Below are positions 1-7,033 of a stretch of 10,245 bases of DNA, piece after piece; the stretch's first letter is position 1; each line of letters starts with the position of its first letter. The DNA comes from Acidobacteriaceae bacterium. Its GTDB lineage: Bacteria > Acidobacteriota > Terriglobia > Bryobacterales > Bryobacteraceae. The stretch spans positions 1 to 10,245 of the forward strand of contig JAFASD010000562.1 of assembly GCA_019244945.1 (NCBI GenBank), written 5' to 3'. Below the pieces are notes generated by a model that did not search any database, was not told the origin of the DNA, and saw only the letters and a list, made by a program, of their open reading frames with translations. Both the position numbers and the translations under genes were made by a program.

Positions 1-396
1 ATAGGTGACGATGGTTCTGTTGATTTCCGAGATCGGGCCGCTGAAGCCAGTCTCCTTTGAATGACAGAAGGTACACGCGGTATTTCGATTTACCGAAAGA
101 TTCTTGTCATACAGCAAGAGCTTCCCAAGAATTCGGATCTGTTGCACTCGCGTTCCCGAGTTGATCGGTAACGAGTGCCACCGCTCGATCGTTTCCTCCT
201 CGGTTCGATCGATTTGGCGCTCCACTTTTTCAATTTTAGGAACCAGATTACACGGGACCACCCCGGGAGGATAGGGATAACCCAGGCACGGGTTTTCAGA
301 ATCTGGTGCTTGTGCCCGGACTGCCCTAGAAACGGTCAGCGATGAGAGTATCACTGCGCAGACGGCCGCGGCAGCAAACAAGTTTTTTGAGCGCAT
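1..396 (-). CDS. Di-haem cytochrome c peroxidase / MauG-family protein, N-terminal part (cut by window edge)
   Basis: This is the first 132 codons of a secreted haem protein whose remainder lies beyond the left edge. The ATG at 396-394 is preceded by a strong ribosome-binding site, GGAGGAG at 406-412, with a 9-base spacer. Residues 1 to about 30 look like a Sec signal peptide: basic start, Ala/Val/Leu core and an Ala-x-Ala type end (VRAQA). At residues 89-112 the segment LGKLLLYDKNLS leads to a CxxCH haem c attachment motif, CTFCH at 108-112. This is the usual arrangement of the N-terminal haem domain in bacterial di-haem cytochrome c peroxidases and MauG relatives. Such proteins act in the periplasm, reducing hydrogen peroxide or oxidising protein substrates. 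Two further cysteines (37 and 49) sit between the signal peptide and the haem domain. The gene lies 70 bases downstream of manC on the same strand. The second haem motif cannot be checked, so peroxidase activity is inferred from the family. Confidence 0.8.
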   Translation of the reverse strand, partial: MRSKNLFAAAAVCAVILSSLTVSRAVRAQAPDSENPCLGYPYPPGVVPCNLVPKIEKVERQIDRTEEETIERWHSLPINSGTRVQQIRILGKLLLYDKNLSVNRNTACTFCHSKETGFSGPISEINRTIVTY

Positions 397-430
397 TCAG
401 TTTTTCTCCTCCAAGAAGCCCCGAGTAGAT

Positions 431-445
431 TAACACGGAGTGTTA
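431..445. repeat. Short inverted repeat between manC and the peroxidase gene
   Basis: TAACAC and GTGTTA form a perfect 6-bp stem with a 3-base loop in the 70-base gap after the manC stop. There is no run of T after it in the minus-strand direction, so it is not a convincing intrinsic terminator. It may be a weak operator for the peroxidase gene, or chance. Confidence 0.25.
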
Positions 446-466
446 CTGAAATCACTCTGGAAAAAC

Positions 467-1540
467 TTACAGCAATTCTTCACGCTCCCTTGCTTCGAGC
501 GTTTTCACGATCTTGCTCACGTCCTGAGCCTTCCCTCGACTCGCCACCAGCAATGCATCCGCGGTGTCCACCACTACTAGGTTTTCAATCCCTAGCAGCG
601 CGACCGTCTTCTCGGAATCCACATAATTGCCGCGGCTGTCCTCCACGATGACGTCTCCTCGAAATGTGTTTCCGTTTGTGTCCTTTTTCCCTAATCCGTA
701 CACTGCTTCCCAACTTCCGACATCGTTCCAGCCGATGTCACTGATGGCGATCCCCGAGACGCGTTCAGCCTTCTCTAGGATCGCGTAATCGACGGATATG
801 TTTTCGCACATCGGATAAGCTGTTGCGAGTGCCGGCATGAACTGCCTGCTCCCGAACCGGGGAAGACCGGCCAAAAGCGTTGCTGTCTTCGGTTGATGAT
901 GCCGCATGAGTTCGAGCATCGTGGAAGCGCGCCAAAAGAACATTCCGGCATTCCAAAAATAATTGCCCTGTTTCAAATAACGATTTGCGGTCTTCTCGTC
1001 CGGCTTTTCGCGGAAGCTTATGATCCGGAGTGGCGCCAAATTACCGGGCTTGACGTTCTTCGGGAATTCGATGTAGCCGTACCCTGTCTCGGGCCAACGG
1101 GGCTGAACTCCCAGGACCACGACATCGCTGGTTTCGGCAGCTCGGAACGCCGCCTTCACAAAGGTGCGGAAGCGCGCGTCCTTCTGGATGAGATGATCTG
1201 CGGGAAACACGCCCATTATCGCGTCCGAATCGATTTCCGCCAGAATTTGAGCGGCCAGCCCGATGCAGGCTGCCGTGTTACGCTGCGACGGTTCGGCGAT
1301 GATCTGTTGTTTCGGGACCTCCGGTAATTGCTTCGTGATCTCCGGCCGCAAAAACTGGTTCGTGATGATCCAGATGTGCTCGGGTGGAATGGAGTTCTTC
1401 AGCCGATCCACCGTTTGTTGAATCAGGCTGCGCTCTCCGAATAATCGAAGGACTTGTTTTGCGCTCCTCTTGCGGCTTCGTGGCCAGAAACGCGTTCCGC
1501 GTCCCCCGGCCATGATCACGCCGTACCAATGCGGATGCAA
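467..1540 (-). CDS. manC: Mannose-1-phosphate guanylyltransferase (GDP-mannose pyrophosphorylase)
   Basis: The enzyme joins GTP and mannose-1-phosphate to make GDP-mannose, the cytoplasmic precursor of mannose- and fucose-containing surface polysaccharides. The 357 residues match the short, single-domain form; the C-terminal phosphomannose isomerase domain of the long bifunctional form is absent. The nucleotidyltransferase signature AGGRGTRFWPRSR is at 11-23, followed by AKQ at 27-29. EPSQRNTA is at 83-90, FPADH at 112-116, TGYGYIE at 152-158, FREKP at 176-180, WNAGMFFW at 196-203 and WNDVGSW at 271-277, all in the order usual for the family. The start is a TTG at 1540-1538, 10 bases after the lepB stop. 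No ATG or GTG lies between an upstream in-frame stop and this codon, and the next ATG (residue 10) would cut into the beta strand before the GG motif. Only a weak purine stretch (AAAGAG) precedes it, so translation may be coupled to lepB. Family assignment is firm; the sugar pathway it feeds is not visible here. Confidence 0.93.
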   Translation of the reverse strand: MHPHWYGVIMAGGRGTRFWPRSRKRSAKQVLRLFGERSLIQQTVDRLKNSIPPEHIWIITNQFLRPEITKQLPEVPKQQIIAEPSQRNTAACIGLAAQILAEIDSDAIMGVFPADHLIQKDARFRTFVKAAFRAAETSDVVVLGVQPRWPETGYGYIEFPKNVKPGNLAPLRIISFREKPDEKTANRYLKQGNYFWNAGMFFWRASTMLELMRHHQPKTATLLAGLPRFGSRQFMPALATAYPMCENISVDYAILEKAERVSGIAISDIGWNDVGSWEAVYGLGKKDTNGNTFRGDVIVEDSRGNYVDSEKTVALLGIENLVVVDTADALLVASRGKAQDVSKIVKTLEAREREELL

Positions 1541-1550
1541 GCGCCGCTCT

Positions 1551-2414
1551 TTACGGATTCGGCGATCCCGCTTTCAGTGGCAACGGATGATCCGGCAATT
1601 TCGAATCTGGAAATCCTCTGATAACGTGCAATGTCCGATCCCAGCGTGTTCGCGTGAAGAAATGCTCGCCGAGATCTACGAAGTGGTTCAATAGCGAGTT
1701 CACCGTCGAACCTGCCAAATCATCCGTGGAGGCCCGGTATGACCAATAGATGATAAGCGGTTTACCGAGAATGTTGTCTCTAGGGACGAATCCCCAATAC
1801 CGGCTGTCTAGCGAATTGTCGCGGTTATCGCCCATCGCGAAATAGGTGTTTGGAGGCACCACCGCTTCGCCATTCACCACATGGTGTTCCAGCATCTCGC
1901 GTTGTAACTGAGCCTGAAGGCCCTCGGCGAACGGTGTCGGGTCACCCGGAAAATTGTCTCTAGCGGGATCGTACGGAAATTTGTGATAAACGTACGGCTC
2001 GTTCAGCCGGATGCCGTTTCTGTATACGATTCGGTTCACCATTTTGAGATGATCCCCTGGCACGCCAATCACTCTTTTCACGAAAGTTTGAGTAATGTCG
2101 GCCGGATACCGGAAGACGATGATGTCGCCGTGCTTCGGCTGCTCGTAGGGCAACAGATACTGTGTAATGCTTCCGGCCGGCGCGTAGGCCAGCTTGTCTA
2201 CCAGCAAATGATCCCCGATGAGCAAAGTGTCTTCCATCGAGCCGGTCGGAATCACGAAGGCTTGCACCAGCGTCGTAGTTCCAAACAAAAGAAGCAGGAT
2301 GGTCACGGCCCATTCGGCAATGCTGTTTCTCGATTGCTCCCGTTTCGGCGGTGTACTCTTAGGCGCATTCTTCTCGGTCTTACTTGCGTTAACGGTAGCT
2401 GTCGGCTGTGGCAT
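1551..2414 (-). CDS. lepB: Signal peptidase I
   Basis: This is the membrane serine protease that removes signal peptides from exported proteins on the outer face of the inner membrane (peptidase family S26). The first ~30 residues are polar and Lys/Pro rich, probably cytoplasmic. A single membrane segment spans about 34-53. The catalytic serine is S59 in PTGSM (56-60) and the general-base lysine is K113 in FVKRVIGVPGD (111-121). The conserved box GDNRDNSLDSR is at 195-205, followed by WGFVP. At 287 residues it is longer than minimal Gram-positive enzymes and comparable to Gram-negative ones, with an insertion between K113 and the GDNR box (about 140-185) and a C-terminal extension after about 225. 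The ATG at 2414-2412 has no clear Shine-Dalgarno sequence. It is the first gene of a lepB-manC unit and is divergent from the BON-domain gene. Assignment is secure from the catalytic motifs. Confidence 0.95.
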   Translation of the reverse strand: MPQPTATVNASKTEKNAPKSTPPKREQSRNSIAEWAVTILLLLFGTTTLVQAFVIPTGSMEDTLLIGDHLLVDKLAYAPAGSITQYLLPYEQPKHGDIIVFRYPADITQTFVKRVIGVPGDHLKMVNRIVYRNGIRLNEPYVYHKFPYDPARDNFPGDPTPFAEGLQAQLQREMLEHHVVNGEAVVPPNTYFAMGDNRDNSLDSRYWGFVPRDNILGKPLIIYWSYRASTDDLAGSTVNSLLNHFVDLGEHFFTRTRWDRTLHVIRGFPDSKLPDHPLPLKAGSPNP

Positions 2415-2496
2415 TGAATGGTGACTACTGCACTTGAAATTATTGTATCTTTCACAAGATGTCCCCCGCTCTAATCATTTAGGAGGACGATGAGAG
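2415..2496. promoter_or_regulatory. Divergent intergenic region of lepB and the BON-domain gene
   Basis: These 82 bases must hold the start signals for both divergent genes. For the plus gene, AGGAGG at 2481-2486 is a strong ribosome-binding site 10 bases before the ATG. For the minus gene there is a TACAAT hexamer (minus strand, 2442-2447) that resembles a -10 box, but no good -35 partner at 17 bases. On the plus strand TTGAAA at 2434-2439 resembles a -35 box, but the hexamer 17 bases later is poor. The promoter positions are therefore only candidates. Confidence 0.35.
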
Positions 2497-3510
2497 ATGT
2501 ATCGAATGCGCACCCTGTTGCTTACCTCCGCCGCCCTTGGATGCTTGACCCTGAGCTGCGGAAAAAAGACAGTAGATGATCAAGCCTTGACGACCGGTAT
2601 TCAGGCGAAGCTGTACGCCGATCCCGTGACGAAACCCGCCAATGTAAACGTTTTGGTAAGCAAAGGCGTTGTCACTCTCAGTGGGGACGTTCCCAGCTCT
2701 GATGTGGAGCTCGAAGCCATGAAGATCGCCAACGGCACTCCAGGCGTGGCAAGTGTTACCGATCAGATGAAGGTCAACCCTTCCCTGGCGGCGAGTGAGC
2801 CTCCGCCGGCATCTAGTACTCCACCACCCGCGGCGGGATATCCTCCTGTTTCTGCCCAACCGGCGCCCCCTTCCCAAACACCAGCTCCTCCGCAGACCGC
2901 AGCCGAGCCGGTATCGCCTCCTGCCCCGCCTCCTCCAGCGGCTTCTCCCGCCCGGGCTGTGCCTGCTCCGACTCCCGTTCCGGCCATCCCTGCGGCGATC
3001 ACCATTGCTCCGGGTGCGCGGGTTTCCGTGCGCATGATCGATTCCATCGATTCGCGCCACAACACGACAGGACAAGTATTTCGAGCGTCTCTTGAAGCTC
3101 CGATTGTTTCCAGAGGTAGGGTAGTTGTGCCTGCCGGTAATCCGGTTTCGGTGCTTCTGGCAGAAGCCAGCCGTGCCGGTCACATTGAGGGCCGGAGTGA
3201 ACTCGAAGTGCGCGTGTCCGCGTTAGAGTATCGCGGCCGCAACTATCCCGTGACGAGCAGCATTTACGAAGAGGCGGGTAAAGCCCGCGGTAAACAGAGT
3301 GCTGTAAGGACGGGTGTGGGCGCAGTTTCCGGTGCAGTGATCGGCGCAATCGCCGGAGGCGGTAAGGGCGCTGCCATCGGCACCGTCGCAGGCGGCGGCG
3401 CGGGTGCAGGATATCAACTATTTACTCACGGACAACAGGTGAAAATCCCGTCCGAAAGCGTGCTCTCTTTCCGACTGGAAGCCCCTCTGACGCTTCAGGA
3501 GAGGCGCTAA
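2497..3510 (+). CDS. BON-domain probable lipoprotein with proline-rich linker and glycine-zipper segment
   Basis: The 337-residue product starts with a short basic N-terminus and hydrophobic stretch ending in cysteines at 16 and 21, so it is probably a lipoprotein. Neither site is a textbook lipobox, and C21 (LTLSC) seems the better candidate. Residues about 27-93 form a BON domain (transport-associated fold, thought to bind membranes or ligands), with the typical VNVLVSKGVVTLSGDV core at 50-65. Residues 102-166 are a low-complexity linker with 27 prolines in 65 positions. The C-terminal part begins with a mixed alpha/beta region (about 168-258), and residues 273-306 form a glycine-zipper-like stretch of repeated small residues, followed by a short beta-like end. 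The strong AGGAGG site fixes the start. The gene stands alone, divergent from lepB and convergent with ftsH. A cell-envelope role is inferred; the precise function is unknown. Confidence 0.8.
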   Translation: MYRMRTLLLTSAALGCLTLSCGKKTVDDQALTTGIQAKLYADPVTKPANVNVLVSKGVVTLSGDVPSSDVELEAMKIANGTPGVASVTDQMKVNPSLAASEPPPASSTPPPAAGYPPVSAQPAPPSQTPAPPQTAAEPVSPPAPPPPAASPARAVPAPTPVPAIPAAITIAPGARVSVRMIDSIDSRHNTTGQVFRASLEAPIVSRGRVVVPAGNPVSVLLAEASRAGHIEGRSELEVRVSALEYRGRNYPVTSSIYEEAGKARGKQSAVRTGVGAVSGAVIGAIAGGGKGAAIGTVAGGGAGAGYQLFTHGQQVKIPSESVLSFRLEAPLTLQERR

Positions 3511-3530
3511 AGCAGACTAATCTTCGGTCC

Positions 3531-3556
3531 AAGCCCTCAAGCGGGCTGTGGGCTTT
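3531..3556. terminator. Candidate weak terminator hairpin between convergent BON-domain gene and ftsH
   Basis: AAGCCC (3531-3536) pairs with GGGCTT (3550-3555); an alternative inner pairing uses AGCCC (3532-3536) with GGGCT (3543-3547). On the plus strand the stem is followed by a short TTTCT, so it could help end transcription of the BON-domain gene, which stops at 3510. In the minus direction no T-run follows. It overlaps the last codons of ftsH. Confidence 0.35.
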
Positions 3557-5456
3557 CTCCACCTACCAACCCGGGCAGGGGAGAGGGATGCGGAGCGATA
3601 ACGGTTCCCCCATCAGTCGGCGTCGTTGTTTTCGAACCAGTGCTGGCAAGCTTCGGCAGTACTTTCCCGTTGATGAGATCCAAAACCTCGCTGCCGTCGA
3701 GAACCTCGCGCTCCAATAGCGCCTCGGCAATTCTGACCAGCGCGTCGGAGCGGTTCTCGATAATCTCTTTTGCACTGTTATAGGCGTTCTCAACCAGCCT
3801 TCTCACCTGCTCATCGATCTTGATCGCCGTCGCTTCACTGTAGTCACGGTGCTGCGCAATTTCGCGCCCCAGAAAGATCTGTTCGTCTTTCTTTCCAAAA
3901 CTGAGCGGGCCGAGTTCGCTCATGCCCCATTCGCAAACCATCTTGTGCGCCATCTCGGTCGCGCGTTCGATGTCGTTGCCGGCGCCGGTCGTCATCTGAT
4001 GCAGAAAAATCTCTTCCGCGATGCGTCCCCCCATCAAAATGGCCAGACGCGTTTCCAGATACTTCTTGTCGTGAGACAGCTTGTCGTCGAGCGGTAACTG
4101 CATGGTCAAACCGAGCGCCATTCCGCGCGGAATAATCGTGACCTTGTGCAGCGGGTCCGAGTCCTGCATGAGGGCGGCGACCAGCGCGTGACCTCCCTCG
4201 TGGTAAGCAGTCATCCGTTTCTCTTTTTCGCTGATGATCATGCTCTTGCGTTCCACGCCCATCAGCACCTTGTCTTTGGCCAACTCGAAATCGAACTGAG
4301 TCACCACTTTGCGGTTCTGGCGCGCGGCGACCAGCGCGGCTTCGTTCACCAGGTTCGCCAAATCGGCGCCTGCAAAACCCGGCGTCCCTCGCGCAATCAC
4401 CGAAAGATCCACATCGTCGCCCAGCGGCACTTTCTTCGTATGAACCCGGAGAATGCTTTCCCGGCCGCGCACGTCCGGACGGTCCACAACCACTCGCCGA
4501 TCGAATCGCCCCGGCCGCAGAAGCGCTGGGTCGAGGACGTCCGGCCGGTTGGTTGCCGCGACGAGAATAACTCCTTCGTTCGATTCGAAGCCGTCCATCT
4601 CCACGAGCAACTGGTTGAGAGTCTGCTCGCGTTCATCGTGACCGCCGCCGAGGCCTGCGCCTCTGTGCCGCCCGACCGCATCGATCTCATCGATGAAGAT
4701 AATGCACGGCGCGTTCTTCTTCCCTTGTTCGAAAAGATCGCGAACCCGGCTTGCGCCCACGCCCACAAACATTTCGACGAAATCCGAACCCGAGATCGAA
4801 AAGAAGGGCACGTTCGCCTCGCCTGCGATCGCTCGCGCTAGCAAAGTCTTGCCCGTTCCTGGAGGTCCAATCAAAAGCACGCCCTTCGGAATGCGCCCTC
4901 CCAACTTTTGGAACTTTTGGGGCTCGCGAAGGAACTCGATAATTTCCTGCAGCTCCTCTTTAGCCTCCTCCACGCCCGCGACATCCTTGAACGTGACTTT
5001 CTTCTGCTGAGAAGAATGCAATCGCGCCCGGCTCTTGCCAAAGCTCAGGGCTTTATTCCCCCCGCTCTGCATCTGGCGCATCATGAAGAACCACAATCCG
5101 AGCAGGATGAGCACCGGAACGGCGTTGAACAGAATCCCAATCCAGCCGCTTCCAGTCGAATCTTTCCAGCTATACTTGACGCCCTTCTCCTGCATCATTT
5201 TGTAGATTTCCGGGTAGTTCGGCGGTATCACGGTATGGAACTGCGAAGAAACGCCGCCTTCTGCCAACGTGCCTTGGGCATCTGTTCCGGTGATGGTGAC
5301 ATCCTTTACCTTCCCGTCTTGAACGTAGGTCACGAATTCGGATACGGACAGGTTCCGCGGCGTGGGACCCCTGCCGGTCTTAACGGCCATGTACACCAAC
5401 ACCACCGCACAGATAATGACAACCCAAAAAACGGCCGTTTTTACATTTGCACTCAT
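3537..5456 (-). CDS. ftsH: ATP-dependent zinc metalloprotease FtsH
   Basis: FtsH is the inner-membrane AAA+ protease that extracts and degrades misfolded membrane proteins and short-lived cytoplasmic regulators. The order is classical: membrane segment at about 8-25, periplasmic FtsH_ext domain at about 30-103, second membrane segment at about 104-126, AAA+ module, then M41 peptidase. Walker A GPPGTGKT is at 197-204, the pore loop FVGVG at 230-234, Walker B IIFIDEID at 252-259, and the second region of homology with arginine fingers at about 302-319. The zinc site is HEGGH at 419-423 with a third ligand at D495 in GAGNDIERAT. Most family members have HEAGH, so the middle glycine is a small variation. 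The 639 residues are a normal length. The ATG at 5456 has AAGGTGA at 5461-5467 upstream. It lies 113 bases downstream of tilS on the same strand, a neighbourhood known in many bacteria. That gap contains no further gene. The last ~20 residues are Pro/Gly rich and unlike an FtsH tail. Confidence 0.97.
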   Translation of the reverse strand: MSANVKTAVFWVVIICAVVLVYMAVKTGRGPTPRNLSVSEFVTYVQDGKVKDVTITGTDAQGTLAEGGVSSQFHTVIPPNYPEIYKMMQEKGVKYSWKDSTGSGWIGILFNAVPVLILLGLWFFMMRQMQSGGNKALSFGKSRARLHSSQQKKVTFKDVAGVEEAKEELQEIIEFLREPQKFQKLGGRIPKGVLLIGPPGTGKTLLARAIAGEANVPFFSISGSDFVEMFVGVGASRVRDLFEQGKKNAPCIIFIDEIDAVGRHRGAGLGGGHDEREQTLNQLLVEMDGFESNEGVILVAATNRPDVLDPALLRPGRFDRRVVVDRPDVRGRESILRVHTKKVPLGDDVDLSVIARGTPGFAGADLANLVNEAALVAARQNRKVVTQFDFELAKDKVLMGVERKSMIISEKEKRMTAYHEGGHALVAALMQDSDPLHKVTIIPRGMALGLTMQLPLDDKLSHDKKYLETRLAILMGGRIAEEIFLHQMTTGAGNDIERATEMAHKMVCEWGMSELGPLSFGKKDEQIFLGREIAQHRDYSEATAIKIDEQVRRLVENAYNSAKEIIENRSDALVRIAEALLEREVLDGSEVLDLINGKVLPKLASTGSKTTTPTDGGTVIAPHPSPLPGLVGGESPQPA

Positions 5457-5569
5457 GAACTCACCTTCTGCTGGCTATCTCCTCAGCCCTGGGCCGATTG
5501 CCAATCCAGATCCCATAATGAGAGACGTCGATTCGATACCTTTCGATTCACCAGCGCTCTGAAACCTCC

Positions 5570-6991
5570 TCAGTCATGGTTTGGCCGATAGATCAACCGA
5601 ACTGACCGGTGACTCTCGTGGGAGCCGCTGAACTTAGCCGCGCTCCCAAACTGGCGAACCCAAACAACTTCTTCTCCCGCGACGGCCACCGGCCAATGCC
5701 GCCGTTCCCAGAGCACCACCCTTTGCTCCTGAAAGAGTGACTTTATCTTCTGTGGTTGTCGGTGCCCCTGCCGTTGCAGTTCATCGCCAGGTTCCCAATT
5801 CCGAACCTGCAGAGAAGGTCGTGAGGTCGGACCCGTCAGGGCATCGGCATCCAAATAGGCCACTTCAACCCTAAACTCTTGTTCTTCCTTGAAATTAGCA
5901 CAAAATTCATCTTCTCGTTTCACCCAATTCAGATTCAGAGACCCGGCCCTGAACGGCAGTTGACATTCTCCTCCCACCGGCACTTCTAAACAGTAGTGCC
6001 TTTTTTCAGAATTCAACTCACCCGGTTTCGTTAACAAAAGTTCGTCGAACGAACGAAGCGCGTCTATTCCGGGCACGATTACCCGTGCATGTCCATGAGT
6101 GCCCGGGCACAGAGAGAGAATTGCCTCGATGTGTTCTCTGTCGATGGACCTCAGGTCGCCTCGAACATCGAGCAAGGCGCGCCTTAGAACCCGCCTCTGC
6201 ACAGCGGTTGGAAGTGCGGCCAGGAAAGGAACGTGCAAAATCGAACCCAAATGAGTTCGTTTGGTAATTTCACGATATCGCGGCTCAATCTCTTGAAACC
6301 AATAGTCTTCTTCGCTCTGCGCCAATTCGGCCGTCCCGGCGAGTACGGCTTCCAGGTTCGCATTGAATTCTCGAGCTAACCAGGGAATGGTTTGATGCCG
6401 CAGCCGGTTTCGGGCAAAATTCAGATCGGAGTTGGTAGAATCCTCGCGCCACATGATGCCCTCTGCGGCGGCCCAGTTCCTTACTTCTTCACGGCTGGTG
6501 GTCAGTAACGGGCGAATCAGCCGGTCCCCGGTAACCATTCGCATTCCGGCGAGGCCAGCCAGTCCCGAACCGCGCAGGAACCGGAACAAAACTGTCTCCG
6601 CCTGATCGCTTCGGGTATGTCCCAGCGCTACGCTGCTCAGGCCATGTTGCTCCATGGAAACCTGGAAAAACTTTCGCCTTGCTTGCCGGGCCATCTGCTC
6701 CAGATTGCCCTCGCCCAGTTCAGCGTTCTCGGTGAAGACCTCGATCCCGAGCGATTTGCCTAGGGTGCGAACGAACTCTTCATCGGCATCGGATTCAGCT
6801 CCGCGCAGATGATGGTTCACATGCAGGCCGACCAAATTGACTTGAAATCTGTGAGATAGCCGTTGCAGGATGTGGAGAAGAACGACCGAATCGGCTCCCC
6901 CGGATACCGCCATGCCGACCCGATCTCCGGCAGACAGCATGCTATAACGAGGGATGATTTCAGCCACCCGATCGACTAGACTGCCGGCCAA
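5570..6991 (-). CDS. tilS: tRNA(Ile)-lysidine synthetase
   Basis: TilS attaches lysine to C34 of the CAU-anticodon tRNA-Ile using ATP, which changes its decoding from AUG to AUA and its charging from Met to Ile. The PP-loop SGGADS is at 30-35. Other family blocks follow: HVNHHLRGAESDADEEFV at 57-74, HTRSDQAETVLFRFLRGSG at 125-143, and REDSTNSDLNFARNRLRH at 182-199. The middle of the protein (about 215-320) is the substrate-binding region. Residues about 395-447, including VRNWEPGDELQ and KIKSLFQEQRV, form the C-terminal TilS domain, so this is the long three-domain form (473 residues). The start is read as TTG at 6991-6989; the next in-frame ATG is residue 18, which would leave a very short N-terminus before the PP-loop. 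No Shine-Dalgarno is visible at the TTG. ftsH follows downstream without the hpt gene that often lies between them. It is divergent from the kdsC-like gene across only 42 bases. Confidence 0.95.
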   Translation of the reverse strand: MAGSLVDRVAEIIPRYSMLSAGDRVGMAVSGGADSVVLLHILQRLSHRFQVNLVGLHVNHHLRGAESDADEEFVRTLGKSLGIEVFTENAELGEGNLEQMARQARRKFFQVSMEQHGLSSVALGHTRSDQAETVLFRFLRGSGLAGLAGMRMVTGDRLIRPLLTTSREEVRNWAAAEGIMWREDSTNSDLNFARNRLRHQTIPWLAREFNANLEAVLAGTAELAQSEEDYWFQEIEPRYREITKRTHLGSILHVPFLAALPTAVQRRVLRRALLDVRGDLRSIDREHIEAILSLCPGTHGHARVIVPGIDALRSFDELLLTKPGELNSEKRHYCLEVPVGGECQLPFRAGSLNLNWVKREDEFCANFKEEQEFRVEVAYLDADALTGPTSRPSLQVRNWEPGDELQRQGHRQPQKIKSLFQEQRVVLWERRHWPVAVAGEEVVWVRQFGSAAKFSGSHESHRSVRLIYRPNHD

Positions 6992-7002
6992 TATCGATAT
7001 TG
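6989..7002. promoter_or_regulatory. 14-bp perfect palindrome at the tilS start, in the tilS/kdsC divergent gap
   Basis: CAATATCGATATTG reads identically on both strands and covers the TTG start codon of tilS. On the minus strand it overlaps TACAAT (6999-7004), a -10-like hexamer 7 bases before the TTG. This arrangement could give a leaderless tilS transcript and fits the absence of a ribosome-binding site. A second, 8-bp palindrome, GGCTAGCC, lies at 7011-7018. The whole divergent gap is 42 bases, so any promoters and operators must overlap. Function is inferred only from position and symmetry. Confidence 0.35.
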
Positions 7003-7033
7003 TAAGTCGCGGCTAGCCTGTTCCTACGCTCCC

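Noticed and set aside
893..1327. Plus-strand frame opposite manC
   Set aside because: It overlaps all central motifs of manC on the other strand and shows no family features.
2479..3183. Minus-strand reading frame opposite the BON-domain gene
   Set aside because: Its Arg/Gly-rich composition comes from the reverse of the Pro/Ala linker; the plus-strand gene has a signal-like N-terminus, a domain and a strong ribosome-binding site.
4146..4841. Long plus-strand reading frame opposite ftsH
   Set aside because: It lies wholly antisense to the conserved AAA+/peptidase core of ftsH. The translation is His/Arg rich with no recognisable domain, as expected for a shadow frame in GC-rich DNA.
4903..4920. 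Tandem direct repeat AACTTTTGG x2 in ftsH
   Set aside because: It encodes part of the conserved PQKFQKLGG stretch; two copies of a 9-mer are explained by the protein sequence.
6099..6110. 12-bp palindrome GTGCCCGGGCAC inside tilS
   Set aside because: It lies mid-gene, encodes ordinary codons, and such GC-rich palindromes are likely by chance; no partner site is seen.
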